A DNA stretch of 64,000 nt from Xylocopilactobacillus apis (GTDB taxonomy: Bacteria > Bacillota > Bacilli > Lactobacillales > Lactobacillaceae). The stretch's first letter is position 1; every line of letters begins with the position of its first letter. Positions 16,741 to 24,541 of the stretch are shown piece by piece. A program made the position numbers and the translations under genes. The stretch lies in the NCBI RefSeq assembly GCF_033095965.1, contig NZ_AP026801.1, positions 124,001 to 188,000 on the forward strand. The letters are read 5' to 3'. The notes beneath the pieces are model-generated. The model was not told where the DNA came from. It worked only from the letters and a program-made list of their open reading frames with translations, and searched no databases.

Positions 16741-17208
16741 TTGAAAATTAGAAATTATCGTAATGATGATGCAGATTTTTTAAAAGAAATGCTGTTGACA
16801 GCAATTTATAATCCGGATGAAACAACTGATCCCAAGGTTTTATTAGAACCAGAACTAAAGGTATATTATCAGGATTTTGGCACCGGAGTTTATGATTACG
16901 GACAAGTAATGACCACTAACAGCGGTGCTCGCATTGGGATGATTTGGTGCCGCTTAATTCATGGATATGGCTTCTTTAGATCAGATATTCCTGAACTTGC
17001 GATTGCAATTAAAGAAGAATATCATGGACACGGCTATGGGACTATATTACTGGAAAATTTTCTAAAATTAGCTAAAGATCATAATTTTACAGGTTTATCA
17101 TTAAGTGTTGATGAACGAAATAAACCAGCGCTTTCGATTTATGAAAAAGCAGGATTTCAAAAGGTTAGTCAACATCAAGATACGTTAATAATGAGTTTAT
17201 TATTTTAA
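16741..17208 (+). CDS. GNAT family N-acetyltransferase
   Basis: 155 residues, TTG start just after the esterase stop. Motif A reads ELAIAIKEEYHGHGYGTILLENFLKLA (Q/R-x-x-G-x-G/A as HGHGYG), then LSLSVDERNKPALSIYEKAGF, the classical B motif. It transfers acetyl from acetyl-CoA to an unknown amine. Coupling to the esterase suggests a shared small-molecule substrate, but this is inference only. Confidence 0.86.
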   Translation: MKIRNYRNDDADFLKEMLLTAIYNPDETTDPKVLLEPELKVYYQDFGTGVYDYGQVMTTNSGARIGMIWCRLIHGYGFFRSDIPELAIAIKEEYHGHGYGTILLENFLKLAKDHNFTGLSLSVDERNKPALSIYEKAGFQKVSQHQDTLIMSLLF

Positions 17209-17260
17209 TTAAGGAAATTATTTAAAAAAGTAACTATAATAGGAACGGAGAATTTTTAAT

Positions 17261-17317
17261 TTGGTTAAACAAGATTTAACGCTTGAAGATTTTGAACAAA
17301 ATTATGACCATCAATAA
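17261..17317 (+). CDS. possible 18-residue leader peptide before manA
   Basis: A TTG-started frame, MVKQDLTLEDFEQNYDHQ, lies behind ACGGAG (ten bases) and a TATAAT at 17235-17240. It ends 20 bases before the manA start. It could be a translated leader, a gene remnant or chance. No attenuator structure was seen. Confidence 0.25.
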   Translation: MVKQDLTLEDFEQNYDHQ

Positions 17318-17337
17318 AACTTAGGAGGTACGGAGTC

Positions 17338-18303
17338 ATTACTACTGAACCATTATTTTTAGAACCTTATTTTCAGCCCAAAATTTGGGGTGGACGAAAG
17401 TTAGAGACAGTTTTCGATTACCAGATTCCAGATGGAAAGATTGGGGAATGCTGGGCAATTTCAGCGCATCCCCATGGACCTAGCCGCATCAAAAATGGCC
17501 CATTAGCAGGAATGGAGTTAAACGAGGCTTATAAGTCCCAGCCTGAATATTTCGGTAATCCGACGCAAGAAGTATTTCCGCTTCTTACTAAAATTTTAGA
17601 CGCTGATGCTTCGCTTTCAGTTCAAGTTCATCCGGATGACGCCTATGCTGAAGAACACGAACATGAGTTAGGAAAAACTGAATGCTGGTACGTAATTCAA
17701 GCTGATCCTGATTCTTATCTGATTTACGGACATCACGCAAAAACTAGAGCAGAACTAGCAGAGATGATTGATTCAGGTGAGTGGGACCATTTATTGCGTA
17801 AATATCCAGTTAAAACGGGCGATTTTATTTATGTTCCAAGTGGCACGATCCATGCTCTTAATAAGGGAATAATGGTTTTAGAAACCCAGCAGTCTAGTGA
17901 CACAACTTACCGTTTATATGACTATGACCGAGTTGATGAGAAAACAGGTCAAAAACGAGACTTGCATCTGCAGCAATCTATTGATGTAACGACTGTACCT
18001 AGTACCGATCCAAAGTTAGAGATCAAAACTGAACAAAAAGGTGCTTCAACTTTTACTAGTTATATTGAACCACCAGTTTCGCCATTCTTTAGCGTATGGC
18101 AATGGCGGATTAAAGATGAACAAGAAATTACCCACCAAAATGCTCCTTATACCTTAGTATCAGTAATTGACGGCAAAGGAACATTGAAGGCTGATGGGAA
18201 AGAATACTCAATTAGTAAAAGTGATCATTTTATTATTCCTGCACAAATTAAGTCATGGAAACTAGATGGTGATTTACAAATCATTGCTTCTGAGCCTAAC
18301 TGA
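17338..18303 (+). CDS. manA: mannose-6-phosphate isomerase, class I
   Basis: 321 residues. Blocks FQPKIWGGRKL, GECWAISAHPHGPS, SLSVQVHPDDAYAEEHEHELGKTECWYVI and YVPSGTIHALN carry the zinc ligands (Gln, two His, Glu) of type I phosphomannose isomerases. It interconverts mannose-6-P and fructose-6-P in the cytosol. The conserved N-terminus (TEPLFLEPYF) begins at an ATT at 17338, nine bases after AGGAGG. Between the previous in-frame stop (17305) and this point there is no ATG, GTG or TTG. The next ATG (17512) would remove about 58 conserved residues, so ATT is the likely start. Confidence 0.93.
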   Translation: MTTEPLFLEPYFQPKIWGGRKLETVFDYQIPDGKIGECWAISAHPHGPSRIKNGPLAGMELNEAYKSQPEYFGNPTQEVFPLLTKILDADASLSVQVHPDDAYAEEHEHELGKTECWYVIQADPDSYLIYGHHAKTRAELAEMIDSGEWDHLLRKYPVKTGDFIYVPSGTIHALNKGIMVLETQQSSDTTYRLYDYDRVDEKTGQKRDLHLQQSIDVTTVPSTDPKLEIKTEQKGASTFTSYIEPPVSPFFSVWQWRIKDEQEITHQNAPYTLVSVIDGKGTLKADGKEYSISKSDHFIIPAQIKSWKLDGDLQIIASEPN

Positions 18304-18396
18304 GACTTTGAACATATTTTAGAATATAATAAAACTTTACTGGCAAATTTAAAGCTTGATCAGTTAACTTTAACAACATTGTAAGGTGAATTTTCT

Positions 18397-19614
18397 ATGA
18401 AAGTATTTCGGCGGATTTGCTTAGTTATTCTCTTATTAGTTGTTGGAACTGTAATCGGTCTGGGTGGTAGTTATTTATACTATCAACGAGTCATTCAGCC
18501 CCAAGAACATGAGCGTTATGAGAAAAAGCTCAAAGATTTACAAGATCAATATGAGAAAGAACTAAAAAAAGCCCAAGCGGCTAAAAAAATGAGGGAGAAG
18601 ATGGGCACGAGCAGTGTCGATCTTCTTTCTGCCAATCAGGAAGCTGTTATTGAAAATTTTTTAAAAAGCAATCATTTTATCGGGACTGTTCTTCTGTATA
18701 AGAATGATCGGATTATCTTTCAAAGAGGGTATGGGTATGCCGATTATCAAGCAAAGAAGTGGAATAATCCCGATTCGCTTTATCAGTGGGCTTCATTACA
18801 AAAGTCACTGACGGCAGTTTTAATAATGAAATGTGCTGAAGAGGGTAAGCTAAGGCTAGATGATCCTTTAAGCAAGTATTATCCTTCGATTCTGGGCAGT
18901 TCGTCAATTACTTTAAGGCAAATGTTAGATATGAAGTCGGGGCTAAAATTAAAGAGACCACTATCAACTAAAGATAATCAAGATATACTTACCTTTGATA
19001 TTGAGAATGCTTTTGTGGATCCAGATAAGATTGGAAATTCAGAATACCAATCCGTAAATTATGTATTATTAGCAGGGATTCTTCAAAAAGTTAATCAGGA
19101 GAATTATTATGAGTATTTAAAAGATAAGATTTTTACCCCGCTTCATGTTAAGCATTTTGGTTTTAACACATTATCCCCTAATAGCAAAATGAATAAGATG
19201 GTAAGCTACCGTAGTCCACTCAACGATCTTGATTCTTACGCAAATCCAGTTACAATTTCACCAGATTCGTTTATTAAAGAATTAGGAACGGGTAATATCT
19301 ATTCCACCGCTCAGACACTTTTAGAAACTCAGTTAGGAATTCTTCAAGGAAAAATTATTTCAAAAGATGATTTAAACGCTTTAAGAGATTCAGCTGATGG
19401 CTATTATGGCGGCGGAGTTTATAATTTTAGCGATCACTTTTTTGCGCATGGGCTGATCGTAGGGTACGAAAGCGAAATGTATATCACAAATGATGGACAT
19501 AATGCAGTAATTGCGATGAGTAATCGAAGTTTCCCCGCTCCGTCGTTTACAAAGGCATATAATTTTACGACAGATCTTTATCAGAAAATGATGGAAGACT
19601 TTCCTACTGAATAG
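18397..19614 (+). CDS. membrane-anchored serine hydrolase, paralog of 11996-13207
   Basis: 405 residues. N-terminal membrane anchor (about 6-28) with a long charged helix (to about 70), then an extracellular beta-lactamase-fold domain. SxxK is SLQK at 133-136 (LYQWASLQKSLTAVLI), second motif YQSVNYVLLAG, third GYYGGGVYNFSDHFFAHGL. The two paralogs share the anchor, linker and catalytic core but diverge in the middle loop (residues about 175-215). Possible D-amino-acid-specific peptidase or esterase of the wall. The last 11 bases overlap the convergent SRAP gene. Confidence 0.82.
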   Translation: MKVFRRICLVILLLVVGTVIGLGGSYLYYQRVIQPQEHERYEKKLKDLQDQYEKELKKAQAAKKMREKMGTSSVDLLSANQEAVIENFLKSNHFIGTVLLYKNDRIIFQRGYGYADYQAKKWNNPDSLYQWASLQKSLTAVLIMKCAEEGKLRLDDPLSKYYPSILGSSSITLRQMLDMKSGLKLKRPLSTKDNQDILTFDIENAFVDPDKIGNSEYQSVNYVLLAGILQKVNQENYYEYLKDKIFTPLHVKHFGFNTLSPNSKMNKMVSYRSPLNDLDSYANPVTISPDSFIKELGTGNIYSTAQTLLETQLGILQGKIISKDDLNALRDSADGYYGGGVYNFSDHFFAHGLIVGYESEMYITNDGHNAVIAMSNRSFPAPSFTKAYNFTTDLYQKMMEDFPTE

Positions 19615-20167
19615 TTTTGAAGAGTTCGGGCATCGGATTTTGTAATAAATTTTTGGCATAATCCAGATCAGTCAGCCAAGGCTTGATCTGGTTTTTTTGT
19701 AGAATTAAAGGCATGCGGTCATGAATTTCTGAGACTGAAGAATTGGGAGCAGTTGTCAGAATAATACTTTGAGGAGTCTGATCAAAATAATCATAGAATC
19801 CTGCAATATAAAGAGCTTGAGGATTGCTAGAATAATTGAACCAATATTTTTGATGCTCAGCACTCCATTCAAAGAAGCCAGTGGTTGGGAAAACACAGCG
19901 ATTTTTCTGAAAAGCGCTGGCGAACATTTTCTTTTCAAGTACTGTTTCGCTGCGGGCATTAATGATTAACTGATTTGGCTTAAATCCGGGAAATCCCCAT
20001 TTCGTCGTGACAACTTCAATTTGATTACTTTTACTAATCACAGTTGCGGGACTAGTTCCTGGAGTTACGACACTAATGTCCGGACGATAACCGTTCTTTT
20101 GGGCTAATTCATAGATTCGATCGATTTCTTTAACTTGATTGAGTTCAAAAGTATATCTGCCACACAT
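19604..20167 (-). CDS. SOS response-associated peptidase, SRAP (YedK/HMCES) family
   Basis: 187 residues starting MCGRYTF: Met removal exposes Cys2, the residue that crosslinks to abasic sites in single-stranded DNA. Other conserved parts are PGTSPATVI, TTKWGFPGF, INARSETVLEK, RCVFPTTGFFEW and IHDRMPLIL with the catalytic His. YedK shields abasic sites at stalled forks as a reversible DNA-protein crosslink. Length is near the family norm (about 220) but slightly short. Convergent with, and overlapping by 11 bases, the serine hydrolase gene. Confidence 0.92.
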   Translation of the reverse strand: MCGRYTFELNQVKEIDRIYELAQKNGYRPDISVVTPGTSPATVISKSNQIEVVTTKWGFPGFKPNQLIINARSETVLEKKMFASAFQKNRCVFPTTGFFEWSAEHQKYWFNYSSNPQALYIAGFYDYFDQTPQSIILTTAPNSSVSEIHDRMPLILQKNQIKPWLTDLDYAKNLLQNPMPELFKTIQ

Positions 20168-20284
20168 CGGTTATCTCCGTTTTTTATGTTAATAATACAC
20201 CTTAATTAAGATATTTCTCATTAATGGTAGAAAACTAATCTATAATAATGTAAGTAGATTAAATCCGTAGAGAAGGACATTTTT

Positions 20285-20543
20285 ATGAAAAATTATACCG
20301 ACAAAAGCAAGACAAAACTTATACCAAATAATAAAAAATGTTAATATTCAAAAAAAACCGATATCGATCATTCCAGCAAACGGCAATCAAAATGAAGCAG
20401 TAGTCGTTATTAGCAAAAAGGATTGGGATTCGATTGTCGAAACTATATACTTAGAAGGTACTGGGACTTTAGCAAAAGTCTCTCAAAGAATGGATGATGA
20501 TAGTGGATTTTCCGATTTTGACGATGTTGATTGGGATAAATAG
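20285..20543 (+). pseudogene. YefM/Axe-type antitoxin, frameshifted
   Basis: The ATG at 20285 opens a frame that stops after 19 codons (MKNYTDKSKTKLIPNN). Shifting by one base at the A4 run near 20304 gives ARQNLYQIIKNVN, KPISIIPANGNQNEAVVVIS, KKDWDSIVETIYLEGTGTL and SGFSDFDDVDWDK to a TAG at 20541. This is a Phd/YefM antitoxin: N-terminal DNA-binding fold, then a C-terminal acidic toxin-binding tail. An extra A early on breaks it. Confidence 0.75.
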
Positions 20544-20547
20544 TTAT

Positions 20548-20738
20548 GTGGTTAAAATAAAAACCAATCTTAAAAATAGTTTTATGGAAGTAGTAGAAAC
20601 TTTAAAAGAGAATCTATTTAAGGCAACACAATCATTTGAAAAACTTCAGCCGGTAAGTAAGTGCTATATTCTAGAAGAATTAATGGTCAGCAGTTGATGA
20701 AGTTAATCAAATTGTTTATATGGAGTCATTATGAATAG
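20548..20738 (+). pseudogene. Txe/YoeB-type toxin, decayed
   Basis: A GTG just after the antitoxin stop starts VVKIKTNLKNSF, then EVVETLKEN, FEKLQPVSKCY. After a frameshift comes YSRRINGQ, then (after loss of about five residues) VDEVNQIVY and IWSHYE. These are the segments of RelE-fold Txe/YoeB mRNA interferases, which have FEKLxxxxxxxYSRRINxxHRLVY and end in WSHY. The catalytic HRLVYE segment is deleted, so the product is inactive. It forms a relic Axe-Txe pair with the previous entry. Confidence 0.75.
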
Positions 20739-20892
20739 TGGAAGTTTTACAAAGAAAGTAAAAACAAGAATTAAAAGTAAACAAAATCATATTCATCAAA
20801 ATCCGTTTGAAGGGGATTGGTTTAATGAGGATTTAAACCAGATAGATGTAACAGACGGAGAGGAAATGTTAGATAGTGAGTGGAGTTTGTAG
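20731..20892 (+). CDS. 53-residue hypothetical protein
   Basis: An ATG at 20731, five bases after GGAG, opens a frame of 53 codons with basic N-terminus (SFTKKVKTRIKSKQNHIHQ) and an acidic C-terminus (WFNEDLNQIDVTDGEEMLD). It overlaps the last codons of the toxin relic and is followed by a terminator at 20949. I recognise no family. The basic-then-acidic layout is unlike a chance frame, but length makes this uncertain. Confidence 0.4.
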   Translation: MNSGSFTKKVKTRIKSKQNHIHQNPFEGDWFNEDLNQIDVTDGEEMLDSEWSL

Positions 20893-20948
20893 GCTTTCAA
20901 TTGGAAACTTGGTAACCTAGTCAGTAATATTAAATATATAAAATTAAG

Positions 20949-20985
20949 CAGCTAACAGCAGATAAAATGCAGTTAGCTGTTTTTT
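20949..20985 (+). terminator. intrinsic terminator after the toxin-antitoxin relic
   Basis: CAGCTAAC and GTTAGCTG pair perfectly, followed by TTTTTTC. Confidence 0.85.
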
Positions 20986-21077
20986 CTGAACAAAGATTAT
21001 TAATATTTTTATAAAAAATAATTAATAAAATTAAAATAATCCGAATAATTATTGCTTGTTTATGCTAAATAAATTAA

Positions 21078-21099
21078 TGTAACAATACAACCGGTTACA
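21078..21099. promoter_or_regulatory. inverted repeat TGTAAC-N10-GTTACA upstream of 21115
   Basis: A perfect 6-bp inverted repeat lies 16 bases before the next ATG, overlapping a plausible promoter (TTGCTT-N17-TAATGT). Position suggests a repressor site. The protein that binds it is unknown. Confidence 0.4.
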
Positions 21100-21114
21100 T
21101 AATGAGGTATAACT

Positions 21115-21729
21115 ATGAAAATCACAAAAAAGATTTTAATATTTTCGTCACCAATTTTAATATTAATTGCTGTTTACTTAGTTATGGAAGGTGTGAGGAT
21201 GATTCAATATAAAACAGCTGAAGCAAAAGCATACCAAGAATTAAGTACTTTGGTGCCCCGGTCTAAGCAAATTAAAGTCGATGTTCGTTATAGTCAAGCA
21301 GTTGGTCTAGAACTATTTCCGAATTTCTATGAGTTTGAAGTCACTACGAAAGAAGATTATAACCATTGGAAAAAGATCGTTTTAAAGAGAAGGAAATTTT
21401 TAGGTAGTGATGATTTCGAAACTTCTAAGGAGAAAGTTAATGATGTAAAATATTGTGAAATAACTTATAAAACGAATCAAACTATTAAAAAGGGAAAGCC
21501 AGATGACGATATTTTAATGGTTTATGGTGATGATGGATTTTTAACCCACCCAGTTCAAGAACCGACCCACGATAATCGACGTCACTTTAAAACGTGGAAT
21601 ATTGCATTAAAACATATGTATGATAATTTTGCTTATGTTCCTAGCAATCAAGAGTTAGTGAAAAAATGGAAGTTTCCAGCCCAAAATGTCAAAGAAATGA
21701 ATAGTTATCGCCAATCGCTTAATAAATAA
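21115..21729 (+). CDS. hypothetical membrane-anchored protein
   Basis: 204 residues. One N-terminal membrane segment (about 8-27, ILIFSSPILILIAVYLVMEG) then a soluble, probably extracellular domain. That domain has KAYQELSTLVPRSKQIKVDV, a strand-rich middle (YCEITYKTNQTIKKG, ILMVYGDDGF) and a Trp/Tyr-containing C-terminus (TWNIALKHMYDNFAYVPS). I do not recognise a family. It has its own promoter region with a dyad and its own terminator, so it is an independent, possibly regulated gene. Confidence 0.6.
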   Translation: MKITKKILIFSSPILILIAVYLVMEGVRMIQYKTAEAKAYQELSTLVPRSKQIKVDVRYSQAVGLELFPNFYEFEVTTKEDYNHWKKIVLKRRKFLGSDDFETSKEKVNDVKYCEITYKTNQTIKKGKPDDDILMVYGDDGFLTHPVQEPTHDNRRHFKTWNIALKHMYDNFAYVPSNQELVKKWKFPAQNVKEMNSYRQSLNK

Positions 21730-21756
21730 AAAAGAATTCGTGAGAATTCTTTTTTG
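21729..21756. terminator. bidirectional terminator
   Basis: AAAAGAATTC, GTGA loop, GAATTCTTTT with A and T runs on either side. It separates two convergent genes. Confidence 0.85.
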
Positions 21757-21765
21757 TGGAAATTA

Positions 21766-22449
21766 TCATTTAAGAGAGGCAACGGTGCTGCCTGTTCCAA
21801 AAACGCTCTCCCAATCGCCAGTGAAATCATGGACTGCTTGAGCAATAGCTGGCATGCCAAGTGCTGATTCTAAAATGTCAGGCCCCATGGTTGCGGCTTG
21901 GGCTCCATTTTCAAAAGCTTCCGTAACTTGATTAACATTATGAAAACTAGCAGCCAAAATTTTGGTTTTTGAATTATTTTCAGCAATCATATTAGCAAAA
22001 TTTGCGATTGCATCAGGAGCATCAATATTCATGTTTTGCATCCGGTTATAATATGGAGCAATGTAGTCAGCACCAGCAGCAATAGCGAGGTAACCTTGAA
22101 ATTTGGTATAAATAGCAGTTGCAGTTACATTAACATTTTTGGCTTTTAACTTTTTAATTACTTTAAGACCATCTTCACTGGTTGGGACTTTAATGTAAGT
22201 ATCTGGACCGATTTGATCTAAAACGGTATTAGCATCATCAAGCATTTCTTCAACACTATGACCAACAACTTGAACATGTAAAGTTGCGTTATGCGGCAAT
22301 AATTCGCGAATTTGTTTCATATGATTGAAGAAGTCGACTTTTCCCTCCTTTTTAACAATTGTTGGATTAGATGTAACTCCTGCTAAGGGAATACTTTGGG
22401 CAAAACGTTCAATATCCGCAAGATGAATTGTATCTAAGAGAAATTCCAT
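21766..22449 (-). CDS. fructose-6-phosphate aldolase (transaldolase-like, FSA/TalC)
   Basis: 227 residues, the short transaldolase form. FLLDT opens the barrel, GVTSNPTIVKKEG follows, the Schiff-base Lys is K87 in YIKVPTSEDGL (K85 in E. coli FsaA), then NVTATAIYTKFQGYLAIAAGADYIAPYYNRM and KILAASFHNV. It makes or cleaves C-C bonds of ketose phosphates, giving glyceraldehyde-3-P and a ketone such as dihydroxyacetone or hydroxyacetone. It follows a SorC-type regulator (34 bases) and shares the locus with a glycyl radical enzyme, as fsaA does with ybiW in E. coli. Confidence 0.92.
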   Translation of the reverse strand: MEFLLDTIHLADIERFAQSIPLAGVTSNPTIVKKEGKVDFFNHMKQIRELLPHNATLHVQVVGHSVEEMLDDANTVLDQIGPDTYIKVPTSEDGLKVIKKLKAKNVNVTATAIYTKFQGYLAIAAGADYIAPYYNRMQNMNIDAPDAIANFANMIAENNSKTKILAASFHNVNQVTEAFENGAQAATMGPDILESALGMPAIAQAVHDFTGDWESVFGTGSTVASLK

Positions 22450-22482
22450 GATATACCTTCCTTATCTATTATTAAATTAGTT

Positions 22483-23409
22483 TTAATCGAGCAAGTGGGA
22501 TGCGGTTTCCTTATCAGTAATCAAAGTATTAACGATCCCCATTGATAAAAGAGCTTTGATCGAAGGCACTTTGACTAATGAATGGGCAACAGCGACACTA
22601 ATTGGGACTTTACTTAAAGTTTCTAAAGAGATTGCAATTGTTCGTTTTTGTAACGAAGGAGCTAAAGTTTTACCATTTTTATCGAAAAAGGTACAGCAGC
22701 AATCTCCAATTGCATGCTGATCTTTAAGCAACACTAGGTCATCGTGGGTAAGTAGGTCCCGCCAATGACTAGTTGTCTTTGTCGTTAATGGTCCTCCTAC
22801 CCCGACTAAAGCAATATCAAGATGCTGCCAGTCATTAGTCAGTTCACGAAAGTACTTAGAACCAATAATTCCATTACGAAGAGCCGCAGTCTCTTGAACA
22901 GCAGTAGCGTTAATAAATTCACTGCTGCCAACAAACTTTTTGGCTAGATCATAAACGATAGTGTTGACATTGTATTTCGCATTGGCTGCACTAGGCCCGC
23001 CGACTAACGGAATAAATGTTGCATTAGTCGATTTAGGATGATGAAGCTGTCCAACCATTTTAGCCAGGGTTGAGCCCCAGGCAACACCCACTCGATTATT
23101 TGGCTTAATGATTTGTTTGAGGTAGAGAGCAGCTTCCAGAGCAAGTGCAGAAGATTTATCAGAAGATGTAGTGGGGACAATAATTACATTTCGCAGTTGA
23201 TAATAGTTTTTAATTTTATTTTCAAGATCCATCAGATCAAGATCCAAACCATTAATTTGAATATTGACGATATTTTCTCTTTTCGCTTGAGTCAAGATTC
23301 GACTGATTGTTGAACGACCAAGATCAAGACTTTTAGCAATTTCGCTTTGAGTTTTATTTTGAATGTAATATTGATATGCCACTCTTACTAATAGCTGATG
23401 ATTTTTCAT
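22483..23409 (-). CDS. SorC/DeoR-family sugar-binding transcriptional regulator
   Basis: 308 residues. N-terminal HTH: VRVAYQYYIQNKTQSEIAKSLDLGRSTISRILTQA. C-terminal SorC-type effector domain (residues about 60-305) with VGVAWGSTLAKMV, FIPLVGGPSA and IALVGVGG that binds a sugar phosphate. It sits upstream of the aldolase on the same strand and probably responds to its substrate or product. The region 23410-23612 upstream holds a TGCAC dyad that could be its operator. Confidence 0.86.
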   Translation of the reverse strand: MKNHQLLVRVAYQYYIQNKTQSEIAKSLDLGRSTISRILTQAKRENIVNIQINGLDLDLMDLENKIKNYYQLRNVIIVPTTSSDKSSALALEAALYLKQIIKPNNRVGVAWGSTLAKMVGQLHHPKSTNATFIPLVGGPSAANAKYNVNTIVYDLAKKFVGSSEFINATAVQETAALRNGIIGSKYFRELTNDWQHLDIALVGVGGPLTTKTTSHWRDLLTHDDLVLLKDQHAIGDCCCTFFDKNGKTLAPSLQKRTIAISLETLSKVPISVAVAHSLVKVPSIKALLSMGIVNTLITDKETASHLLD

Positions 23410-23594
23410 TGCACGATCCTCTCTTATCAGTGCTGATTTACTTTACTCAATTTTCTCAAATAAGCCAAATTTATAATAACGAGTAGTTTTTGCTTCAACA
23501 ATAGAAATGGTAAGCGTGTAATTTTGAGAGATAACGCTTAATCTTGTTATTGTAAACCTCAGAAGCTGAAAATTAATAACATTTGTCCATAGAT

Positions 23595-23608
23595 TGCACG
23601 TTTGTGCA
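23595..23608. promoter_or_regulatory. dyad TGCAC-GTTT-GTGCA between the two regulators
   Basis: A perfect 5-bp dyad with a 4-bp spacer lies between the SorC-type and DeoR-type genes. The half TTTGTGCA recurs at 24444-24451 in the DeoR-glycyl radical enzyme gap, so it may be a shared operator. The rest of 23410-23594 shows no gene. Confidence 0.35.
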
Positions 23609-23612
23609 GAAA

Positions 23613-24380
23613 TTAATTTGCTACGATTACTTCTACTTGTTTTTTAAGATCATCAATTATATTTTCAGGAGTCTGATCGTCAGTGATTAAAAGGTCAAAT
23701 TCAGTCCAAGGAAGAACCATTACCAAGGAAGTTTGGGTAAATTTTGTGTGATCGATTAAAGCAACTGAAATACTTGATTGTAAGTTCATTTGTTTTTTGA
23801 ACTCAGCATCAGTAAAACTTGATGAACAAATACCATGTCTAGATTTAAGGCCACTAGATCCAAAGAAGCTAATATCCAAATGAATATTAGCTAAAGTATT
23901 ATCTTCACCTTGACCTTGAAAAGACATGTCGTTTGCGTTGTAATATCCTCCCGGAGTGAAAAACTCGTTATCTCCGTCTTTAAGAGCGATAAGTGAAGGC
24001 AGTGAACGGGTGATGATTGTTTTATGGTGAAGCTCCTTGATATACTCTGCTAATTTGGCAATTGTACTCCCTTGATCAAGGCCGATTGTTCTCATCGTCG
24101 GTTTGATTAAAGATAGGGCTTTTTTGGCAATGGCTGATTTTGCGTCAGCCTCTTTTTTGTCACGATAGCCAACTGGAATAACTGGGGTAGTAGGAATTAA
24201 TTCGGCAACACCATAGCTTTTTTTGATCATTCCTTGTTCAGTCAAAATTGCTAAGTCTTTTCGAATGGTTTCGTCAGAAACATTTAACAGTTCAACCAGT
24301 GATTGGACTGTTATTTTTTGCTGCTGTTTTAGTAACGAAAGAATTTTTTCACGTCTTTGTTGGATTTCAACTGCTTTCAT
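23613..24380 (-). CDS. DeoR family transcriptional regulator
   Basis: 255 residues. N-terminal DeoR HTH: QQRREKILSLLKQQQKITVQ, LLNVSDETIRKDLAILTEQG. The C-terminal DeoRC sensor domain has TIGLDQGSTIAKLAEYI (the DGST-type sugar-phosphate site), TRSLPSLIAL, ISFFGSSGLKSRHGICSSSFTDAE and ALIDHTKF. It is divergent from the glycyl radical enzyme gene and probably controls it. The 161-bp gap holds the divergent promoters and a degenerate cre-like TGTAAGCAGATACA near 24500. Confidence 0.9.
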   Translation of the reverse strand: MKAVEIQQRREKILSLLKQQQKITVQSLVELLNVSDETIRKDLAILTEQGMIKKSYGVAELIPTTPVIPVGYRDKKEADAKSAIAKKALSLIKPTMRTIGLDQGSTIAKLAEYIKELHHKTIITRSLPSLIALKDGDNEFFTPGGYYNANDMSFQGQGEDNTLANIHLDISFFGSSGLKSRHGICSSSFTDAEFKKQMNLQSSISVALIDHTKFTQTSLVMVLPWTEFDLLITDDQTPENIIDDLKKQVEVIVAN

Positions 24381-24541
24381 TTTAACCCTCTGATACTACT
24401 ATACTAACTTAATTCCAAAAAAACAATTAAAAAAGTTTGAATCTTTGTGCAATTCCAATTTAAAACAAATTAAATCCAAGTTTTTTGTTGAATTCGTCTT
24501 TGTAAGCAGATACACTTAAGAAAAAGAAAGGGGTTTAAATC

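Noticed and set aside
18315-18345. Promoter TTGAAC / TATAAT before the second serine hydrolase
   Set aside because: Only 11 bases separate the elements, too few for a sigma-70-type promoter.
20494-20697. Intact 67-codon gene
   Set aside because: The frame runs across the antitoxin C-terminus in the wrong frame and then the toxin; it is a chance fusion of two relics.
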